Source of the DNA: an uncultured Bacilli bacterium
GTDB taxonomy: Bacteria > Bacillota_I > Bacilli_A > RF39 > UBA660
DNA: 64,000 bases
Assembly (NCBI GenBank): GCA_934141145.1
Contig: CAKPCA010000002.1
Location: 35,128 to 99,127 of the forward strand
Direction: 5' to 3'
In this document: in pieces, positions 59,152 through 64,000 of the stretch
Layout: each line of letters opens with the position of its first letter
How positions within the stretch are numbered: position 1 is the first letter of the stretch
The notes under the pieces: generated by a model
Databases searched by the model: none
Seen by the model: the letters and a program-made list of their open reading frames with translations, nothing else
What the model was told of the DNA's origin: nothing
Made by a program: the position numbers and the translations under genes

Positions 59152-59802
59152 ATGAAAAATAAAATTAAAATATTAATATTAGTATTGTCAGTAGTATTAT
59201 TAACTGGATGTTCTGGGAACTATAATTTAAAGATAAATAAAGATTTATCAGTAGAAGAAAATTTATATTTAACAATAGATAATACCTCTGATGCATATAA
59301 AAATACATTAAAGATATTTGATGATAATAAAATAGATAAAAGTAATTATGATGTTTCCGTAAGTGGTAATAATGTTGTTATAGAATATAATGAAAAGTTT
59401 AAAACAATAGATCAATATTTGTTAAATAGTAAAATATATCATCAGTTATTTGATAATATATCATATAATAAAACAGAAAAGTATATTGATTTGTATACAA
59501 GTCAAAACTTAAAATTAAAAGGAAATTCATATATAGGTAATACAAGTGATTTAGATGTATTACAAATAAATGTACAAATGCCATTCAAAATGATAAATGA
59601 TAACTCTGATATTTCTAATGATGATATATATACATGGACAATAGATAAAAATACAGAAAATAAAAAAATATCAATGCATTTTACAGCAGATCCACAAAGT
59701 TTTCCATATGCACAAGTAATAGTAATTTCATTAATTGTGATTGCACTTACAGTATTTGCTATAATGATTATTAGAATGTATAAAGAAAAACAACAAATTT
59801 AA
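59152..59802 (+). CDS. lipoprotein with C-terminal membrane helix, unknown function
   Basis: A 216-residue protein with a lipoprotein signal (lipobox LTGC, Cys20), an outer domain rich in Asn/Asp/Lys and beta strands beginning NYNLKINKDLSVEENLYL, and a second membrane segment near the end (IVISLIVIALTVFAIMII) with a basic cytoplasmic tail. Being anchored at both ends is unusual, but occurs in Bacillota lipoproteins with a LppM-like domain, which this outer domain recalls. It starts 2 bases after the pseudo-C39 gene and ends in a terminator, closing the cluster. Confidence 0.6.
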   Translation: MKNKIKILILVLSVVLLTGCSGNYNLKINKDLSVEENLYLTIDNTSDAYKNTLKIFDDNKIDKSNYDVSVSGNNVVIEYNEKFKTIDQYLLNSKIYHQLFDNISYNKTEKYIDLYTSQNLKLKGNSYIGNTSDLDVLQINVQMPFKMINDNSDISNDDIYTWTIDKNTENKKISMHFTADPQSFPYAQVIVISLIVIALTVFAIMIIRMYKEKQQI

Positions 59803-59826
59803 GTACTTAAAATAAGTACTTTTATT
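59799..59826 (+). terminator. Rho-independent terminator after the C39 cluster
   Basis: Two copies of the palindrome AAGTACTT (59801-59808 and 59814-59821) form the stem, loop AAAAT, then T-rich sequence. Confidence 0.75.
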
Positions 59827-59853
59827 GTATATAAAAAATAAATTTGGTATAAT
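59825..59853 (+). promoter_or_regulatory. promoter of secA
   Basis: TTGTAT, 17-base spacer, TATAAT, about 20 bases before the secA start. Confidence 0.6.
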
Positions 59854-59873
59854 TATACATGGGAGATGATGAA

Positions 59874-62366
59874 ATGGGCATACTAAGAAATTTATTTGAT
59901 TTTGAATATAAAGAATTAAAGAGATTTATGAAGATAGCAGATCAAATAGAACTAAAAGATGACGAATATAAAAAATTAACAGATAAAGAATTAAAAGCAA
60001 AAACAGAGGAATTTAAAAAAGCATTAAAAGAAGGAAAAAAACTAGATGATATACTAGTAGATGCATTTGCAACTGTAAGAGAAGCTTCATATAGAGTTAT
60101 AGGTGAAAAACCTTATTATACACAGGTTTTAGGTGCACTTGCTATACATTTTGGTAATATAGCAGAAATGAAGACAGGTGAAGGAAAAACATTAACATCA
60201 GTTATGCCAGCATATTTAAATGCACTTACAGGTGAAGGTGTACACATAGTAACAGTTAATGAATATCTAGCATCTCGTGATGCTAACTGGATGGGTCAAA
60301 TATTTAAATTCTTAGGACTAACAGTTGGTATAAATGGAAGAGAATTATCACCAGAAGAAAAAAGAGAACAATATAATTCAGATATTTTATATTCTACAAA
60401 TAATGAAATAGGATTTGATTATCTAAGAGATAATATGGTTGTAAGAAAAGAAGATAGAGTTCAAAGACCACTTAATTTTGCAATAGTAGATGAAGTGGAT
60501 TCTGTATTAATAGATGAAGCAAGAACTCCACTTATTATTTCAGGTGGAGCAATGCATTCAAATAATCAATATATGGATGCACAAAGATTTGTAGCAAGAT
60601 TAAAAGAAAATGAAGATTATACTATTGATGAAAAAACAAGAAGTATTAGTTTAACAGATGAAGGTAGTAGAAAATGTGAAGAATTTTATGGAATAGATAA
60701 TATGTATGATATTAAATATTCTGCATTAGTTCATCATGTAAACCAAGCATTAAAAGCAAACTTTACTATGAAAAATGAAGTAGACTATGTAGTTCAAGAT
60801 GGTGAAGTAGTAATAGTAGACCAATTTACAGGAAGACTTATGCATGGTAGAGCATTCTCAGAAGGTTTACATCAAGCAATAGAAGCAAAAGAAGGAGTTA
60901 AAATCCAACAAGAAACTAAGACTTTAGCTACTATAACATTCCAAAATTTATTTAGAATGTATAAAAAATTATCTGGTATGACAGGTACTGCAAAAACAGA
61001 AGAAGAAGAATTTAGAAATATATATAACATGTATGTTATTCAAATTCCAACTAATAAACCAATAATAAGAAAAGATATGGCAGATTTATTATTTGCAACA
61101 AAAAAAGATAAATATGCAGCAATAGTAAAAGAGATAAAAGAAAGACATCAAACAGGACAACCAGTTTTAGTTGGTACAATAGCAATAGAAACAAGTGAAC
61201 TTATAAGTGATATGCTAAAAAAAGAAAGAATTAAGCACGAAGTATTAAATGCTAAAAATCATGCAAGAGAAGCAGAAATAATAGCAAAAGCAGGTGAAAT
61301 GGGTTCTGTTACAATTGCAACTAACATGGCTGGACGTGGTACAGATATTAAACTTGGTGAAGGTGTAAAAGAATTAGGCGGATTATGTGTAATTGGTACA
61401 GAAAGACATGAATCAAGACGTATAGATAATCAGCTTAGAGGTCGTGCTGGTCGTCAAGGAGATCCAGGATATACACAATTTTATGTTAGTTTTGAAGATG
61501 ACTTAATGGTTAGATTCGGTACAGACAGATTTAAAGGTTTATTAGAAGCCGCTGGTCTTGGAACTACTATTAATTTAAGAAGTAAAGCAATGACAAGAAA
61601 TGTTGAATCAGCGCAAAAGAAAGTAGAAGGTAATAACTTTGATATAAGAAAGAATTTACTTCAATATGATGATGTAATGGGCAAACAAAGAGAGATAATT
61701 TATGAAAGAAGAAATGAAATACTAGATAAAGAATCTATTCATGAATCAATTATAAATTTAATAAAAAATCATATTTATGAATTAGTAAGTGGACATTTAG
61801 TAAATCAACCAGAATTACTTGAATTTGACTGTTCAGAAATTTGTGAATATGTAAATGAAAACTTACTTAAAAATTCAAATATAAAAGTATCTGAAATAAT
61901 TAATAAATCAAAAGAAGATGTTATTAAAGTATTAGAAGAAAAAATAATAGGTGAATACGAAAATAAGATAAAAGAATTACCAGAAGAAATAGTAAATGAT
62001 TTTGAAAAAGTAATAGCATTAAGAGTAATTGATACACACTGGATGGAACATATCAATACTATGGATCACTTAAAAGAAGGTATAGGACTTAGAAGCTATG
62101 CACAAACAAATCCATTAGTCGCATATACAAATGAAGGTTTTCAATTATTCGATGAAATGCTAGAAAGAATAAATAAAGAAACTACTATATATTTATTAAA
62201 AGCAGAAATAAGACAAAATCTAGAAAGAAAAGAAGTAGAAAAACCAGTAAAAACAAATGATACAAAAGATGGTTCAAGTAAACCAAAAAAAGTAACAAAG
62301 ATTGGTAGAAATGCACCATGCCCTTGTGGCTCAGGACGCAAATATAAGCAGTGTTGTGGTAAATAA
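59874..62366 (+). CDS. secA: protein translocase ATPase SecA
   Basis: An 830-residue motor that drives preproteins through SecYEG. Seen: EMKTGEGKTLTSVMPAYLNAL (Walker A; quoted core MKTGEGKTL), VDEVDSVLIDEARTPLI (DEAD motor), GTDIKLGEGVKELGG, the GRAGRQGDPG arginine-finger motif, the helical wing and scaffold, and a C-terminal zinc knuckle CPCGSGRKYKQCC that binds SecB or lipids. The start is the ATG after GGGAGATGAT; an earlier ATG five codons upstream lies on the ribosome site. Complete, single-gene transcript. Confidence 0.97.
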   Translation: MGILRNLFDFEYKELKRFMKIADQIELKDDEYKKLTDKELKAKTEEFKKALKEGKKLDDILVDAFATVREASYRVIGEKPYYTQVLGALAIHFGNIAEMKTGEGKTLTSVMPAYLNALTGEGVHIVTVNEYLASRDANWMGQIFKFLGLTVGINGRELSPEEKREQYNSDILYSTNNEIGFDYLRDNMVVRKEDRVQRPLNFAIVDEVDSVLIDEARTPLIISGGAMHSNNQYMDAQRFVARLKENEDYTIDEKTRSISLTDEGSRKCEEFYGIDNMYDIKYSALVHHVNQALKANFTMKNEVDYVVQDGEVVIVDQFTGRLMHGRAFSEGLHQAIEAKEGVKIQQETKTLATITFQNLFRMYKKLSGMTGTAKTEEEEFRNIYNMYVIQIPTNKPIIRKDMADLLFATKKDKYAAIVKEIKERHQTGQPVLVGTIAIETSELISDMLKKERIKHEVLNAKNHAREAEIIAKAGEMGSVTIATNMAGRGTDIKLGEGVKELGGLCVIGTERHESRRIDNQLRGRAGRQGDPGYTQFYVSFEDDLMVRFGTDRFKGLLEAAGLGTTINLRSKAMTRNVESAQKKVEGNNFDIRKNLLQYDDVMGKQREIIYERRNEILDKESIHESIINLIKNHIYELVSGHLVNQPELLEFDCSEICEYVNENLLKNSNIKVSEIINKSKEDVIKVLEEKIIGEYENKIKELPEEIVNDFEKVIALRVIDTHWMEHINTMDHLKEGIGLRSYAQTNPLVAYTNEGFQLFDEMLERINKETTIYLLKAEIRQNLERKEVEKPVKTNDTKDGSSKPKKVTKIGRNAPCPCGSGRKYKQCCGK

Positions 62367-62372
62367 ACTCGC

Positions 62373-62407
62373 AAACCCGCATGAAATAAGGAATTGCGGG
62401 TTTTTTT
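62373..62407 (+). terminator. Rho-independent terminator after secA
   Basis: Stem AAACCCGCA/TGCGGGTTT (62373-62381 with 62395-62403), 13-base loop, run of seven T. It is the most GC-rich terminator in the window. Confidence 0.9.
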
Positions 62408-62448
62408 ATGATTACAATATTTAGGTAATTTTAGACGTGTCTTTTGTC

Positions 62449-62565
62449 TTAGATAAGTTTTAGATAAGTTATAAAACTGCTGTAAACCCTTATAAAATAA
62501 GGGCTAAACGTATATTGAAAAATAATTTTCAAATTGAATATAAAACGTATCTAAAACTTATCTAA
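62449..62565. repeat. 18-bp perfect inverted repeat with nested hairpins
   Basis: TTAGATAAGTTTTAGATA (62449-62466) and its exact reverse complement (62548-62565), 81 bases apart. Between them are two further small hairpins: CCCTTAT/ATAAGGG (62487-62503, loop AAA) and TTGAAAA/TTTTCAA (about 62515-62531). Each 18-mer itself contains two copies of TAGATA-type half-sites. Nothing coding is visible in 62408-62610. Confidence 0.7.
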
Positions 62566-62568
62566 ATT
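62544..62568. repeat. left end repeat of the queuosine-salvage segment
   Basis: AACGTATCTAAAA (62544-62556) followed by a second, degenerate TATCTAAA unit. Its first 13 bases are an exact inverted match to 63607-63619, the far side of the gene at 62636-63565. Confidence 0.55.
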
Positions 62569-62635
62569 GTAATTTATTACTCAAAAGTGGTAATAACCAG
62601 CACTATATGGTATAATTTATATAGGAGTTGATACT

Positions 62636-63565
62636 ATGAATTTAATAGATCATTTAAATAATAGCTATATACCTGTTTGTGATAATTCTAAGGATGTGAA
62701 AATTAATTATAGCAAGATTGATGAAATGATAGATCAAATTAGAAATTCATCGGTTGCTTATTGGCTAGATTCAAATCCGTATGGTTTAATGAATATGGAT
62801 GTAGAAAGTATAGTTAATTTCTTATTTATATATCATGCAATAGGAGATTATTGTTTTTGGGGAGATCCTAAATGGGAAATCCAAACGGATTTAGGAACAA
62901 TGGATGGATCTTATGCAATAATGTATTTAATATTAAACAGGTTTAAATCAAATAATAATTTTGAAATGAGTCCTGATGAATTTAAAGAATTATTAAAAGG
63001 TAATGTAACTATTCCACTATTTGAAGATAGATATAGTAATTTAGATGAAATGAATAACTTACTTAAAAGAAGTGGAAAATCATTTTATGAACTTATTAAA
63101 GATTTAAATGTCGATAGTCAACTTTTTGAATTTATAGTTAGTAATCTAGATTATTTCAAAGATGTATCTACATATGATGGAGAAGAAGTATTATTTTATA
63201 AAAGAGCACAGTTATTAACTTCTGATATACTTCATGTAAGAGAAAAGAAAGAACAAATTGATGTTGACTATTCTCATCTAATTGGATGTGCAGATTATAA
63301 AATACCTCAAGTAATGAGATCTTATGGAATGCTAGGATTTAGTGATAGTCTTGCTGATAGAGTAGATAGTAAAGTTGAGATTGAAGAAGGGTCTAAAGAA
63401 GAAGTAGAAATTAGAGCAAATACATTGAAAGTAATTGATTACATTTATGAAACATTAGATAGAAAATATTCTCGCATGGATATAAATGATTTCATTTGGC
63501 TATTAGGTCAAGATAAATCAAAGATGACAAAACCATATCACAGGACACTTACAAAGCATTATTAG
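62636..63565 (+). CDS. queuosine 5'-phosphate N-glycosylase/hydrolase family (DUF2419, queuosine salvage)
   Basis: A 309-residue protein with DUF2419/Qng1 signatures: IVNFLFIYHAIGDYCFWGDP in the N-terminal part (family FxxxxxALNFCFW), NVTIPLFEDRYSNLDEM, LLFYKRAQLLTSDIL (family FYKRAQLL), and IGCADYKIPQVMRSYGMLGF followed by RVDSKVEIEEGSKEEVEIRA. These enzymes release queuine from queuosine 5'-phosphate so it can be reused for tRNA. It has its own extended -10 (TGG-TATAAT, 62608-62616) and AGGAG site. It stands alone between inverted repeats, next to foreign-looking DNA, suggesting acquisition. No tgt or queuine transporter gene is in the window. Confidence 0.8.
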   Translation: MNLIDHLNNSYIPVCDNSKDVKINYSKIDEMIDQIRNSSVAYWLDSNPYGLMNMDVESIVNFLFIYHAIGDYCFWGDPKWEIQTDLGTMDGSYAIMYLILNRFKSNNNFEMSPDEFKELLKGNVTIPLFEDRYSNLDEMNNLLKRSGKSFYELIKDLNVDSQLFEFIVSNLDYFKDVSTYDGEEVLFYKRAQLLTSDILHVREKKEQIDVDYSHLIGCADYKIPQVMRSYGMLGFSDSLADRVDSKVEIEEGSKEEVEIRANTLKVIDYIYETLDRKYSRMDINDFIWLLGQDKSKMTKPYHRTLTKHY

Positions 63566-63594
63566 AAAATTGTAAAAAATTCAACAATGGTAAA

Positions 63595-63619
63595 TTTTAG
63601 ATACGTTTTTAGATACGTT
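63595..63619. repeat. right end repeat: two tandem TAGATACG units
   Basis: TTTTAGATACG occurs twice in a row; bases 63607-63619 are the exact reverse complement of 62544-62556 on the other side of the queuosine-salvage gene. Together they resemble short terminal inverted repeats or paired operator half-sites. Confidence 0.55.
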
Positions 63620-63727
63620 CTGCGAGGTTTGCCGAGTGCTGCGGAGTGCTCCCAAGTGCCGAATTAACGAGCCAAGTGCTCCAAAAGCTGCCCAAATCCC
63701 CAATACAAAAGGCCATGTGGTTCGGGG
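63620..63727. repeat. GC-rich block of 10-bp-periodic AGTGCY repeats
   Basis: 61 of 108 bases are G or C in an otherwise strongly AT-rich window. AGTGCT/AGTGCC occurs at 63635, 63645, 63655 and 63675, spaced exactly 10, 10 and 20 bases, each preceded by a four-base G/C/A stretch (GCCG, GCGG, CCCA, GCCA). Weaker copies flank them (63625, 63685, 63695). The 10-bp period excludes a coding repeat and puts every copy on one face of the helix. Confidence 0.7.
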
Positions 63728-63850
63728 AAAAATATAAGAATTGCTGTGGAAAGTAGTATAAAATAAGGGAAAGATTTAAATTTTTAAAAAGATAAATTGG
63801 TTCGGGTTTTATAACTTTTCCACAAAAAATTAAAAATATGTAGTAAAATA

Positions 63851-63885
63851 AAGGTGTGAACAATGATTATATTTGTTGACACCTT
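63851..63885 (+). promoter_or_regulatory. 13-bp-arm inverted repeat upstream of the RhuM-like gene
   Basis: AAGGTGTGAACAA (63851-63863) and TTGTTGACACCTT (63873-63885) match as inverted arms in 12 of 13 positions, 9-base loop. The right arm contains TTGACA. No T run long enough for a good terminator follows, so an operator or leader hairpin is as likely. Confidence 0.5.
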
Positions 63886-63915
63886 TTAAACTCTAATAGA
63901 AATGGAGGTATAACA

Positions 63916-64000
63916 ATGGAAGGAAATAACAATAATATTGTAATTTATCAAACTGATGATGGAATGACAAAAATAGATGTAAAACTTGAAGATGAAACAG
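63916..64000 (+). CDS. RhuM-like protein, N-terminal fragment (cut by window edge)
   Basis: Only 28 codons are present, beginning MEGNNNNIVIYQTDDGMTKI, with DVKLEDET after it. The string IVIYQTDDGMTKIDVKLEDET-like is the usual opening of RhuM-family proteins (virulence RhuM, often next to restriction systems, phage genes or islands; quoted here only in part). GGAGGT lies 7 bases before the ATG. Function of the family is poorly known. The call rests on the N-terminus alone. Confidence 0.6.
   Translation, partial: MEGNNNNIVIYQTDDGMTKIDVKLEDET

Larger units (their letters stand above)
63566..63915. other. 350-base gene-free stretch
   Basis: In order it holds a tandem TTTTAGATACG repeat (63595-63619), a GC-rich decamer-repeat block (63620-63727), an AT-rich part with two GGTTCGGG strings (63719-63726 and around 63799-63806), and a 13-bp-arm hairpin (63851-63885). 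A minus-strand open frame across it has no plausible coding character, so I see no gene. Confidence 0.6.

Noticed and set aside
63609..63863. 84-codon minus-strand frame over the GC-rich repeat block
   Set aside because: It crosses repeats of 10-bp period, has mixed composition and no ribosome site; no sign of coding selection.
1..64000. CRISPR arrays, rRNA, tRNA or transposase genes
   Set aside because: No regularly spaced repeat-spacer pattern, rRNA motif, complete tRNA cloverleaf or transposase motif was seen. The two GGTTCGGG strings near 63.7-63.8 kb lack tRNA context.

Overview
The window is a chromosomal replication-origin region of a very AT-rich Bacillota bacterium that uses the standard code. 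Gene order is the conserved Bacilli/Clostridia one: dnaA-dnaN-recF-gyrB-gyrA on the minus strand, and rpmH-rnpA-yidC-jag-mnmE-mnmG-rsmG-noc on the plus strand. Almost every gene points away from an oriC at about 26.05-26.36 kb, so replication and transcription run the same way. Sporulation genes (yabG, spoVT, bofA, spoIIR, spoIID, spoIIQ, spoIIID, and probably the yidC/jag pair) point to an endospore former or a recent descendant. ComK, long-form HPF, Noc, YabB/RicT and the short Alu-less SRP RNA suggest a deep Bacilli or Erysipelotrichia-like lineage, possibly an uncultured gut group. That placement is inference. No rRNA, tRNA, CRISPR array or transposase gene was seen.

Left arm (1-26 kb, minus strand, read from the origin outward): dnaA, dnaN, a comK homologue where yaaA usually sits, recF, gyrB, gyrA, a Noc-binding palindrome, SRP RNA, tadA, a cluster of three parS sites, dnaX-ybaB-recR, bofA, holB-ricT-trmN6-rsmI-pth, mfd, spoVT, dut-metG, tatD, a cell-wall hydrolase-like gene, rsmA-yabG-veg, and the first codons of a type IV prepilin. 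These cover replication, DNA repair, translation fidelity and early sporulation, with two competence-related genes.

Right arm (27-52.5 kb, plus strand): rpmH-rnpA-yidC-jag, an orphan kinase-like gene, mnmE-gpsA-mnmG-rsmG-noc, a head-on penicillin-binding protein, ywiB-argS-rpoE-prfA-prmC-spoIIR, an unrecognised two-gene membrane operon with a strong promoter, murA, an SGNH-like gene, rpmE-rpiB, spoIID-spoIIQ-spoIIID-mbl, and tagO. It reproduces the Bacillus order of translation, wall and sporulation genes.

Accessory stretch (52.5-64 kb): an agr-type quorum-sensing locus in an unusual convergent layout (receiver-only regulator and AgrC on plus; AgrD and AgrB on minus), csp and hpf, an unrecognised four-gene envelope cluster containing one apparently intact and one apparently dead C39-like peptidase domain, secA, then a queuosine-salvage gene between inverted repeats, a GC-rich block of 10-bp-periodic repeats, and the start of a RhuM-like gene. 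The region after secA looks recently acquired. The best candidates for undescribed biology are the C39/pseudo-C39 cluster, the rearranged agr locus and the repeat-flanked segment after secA.
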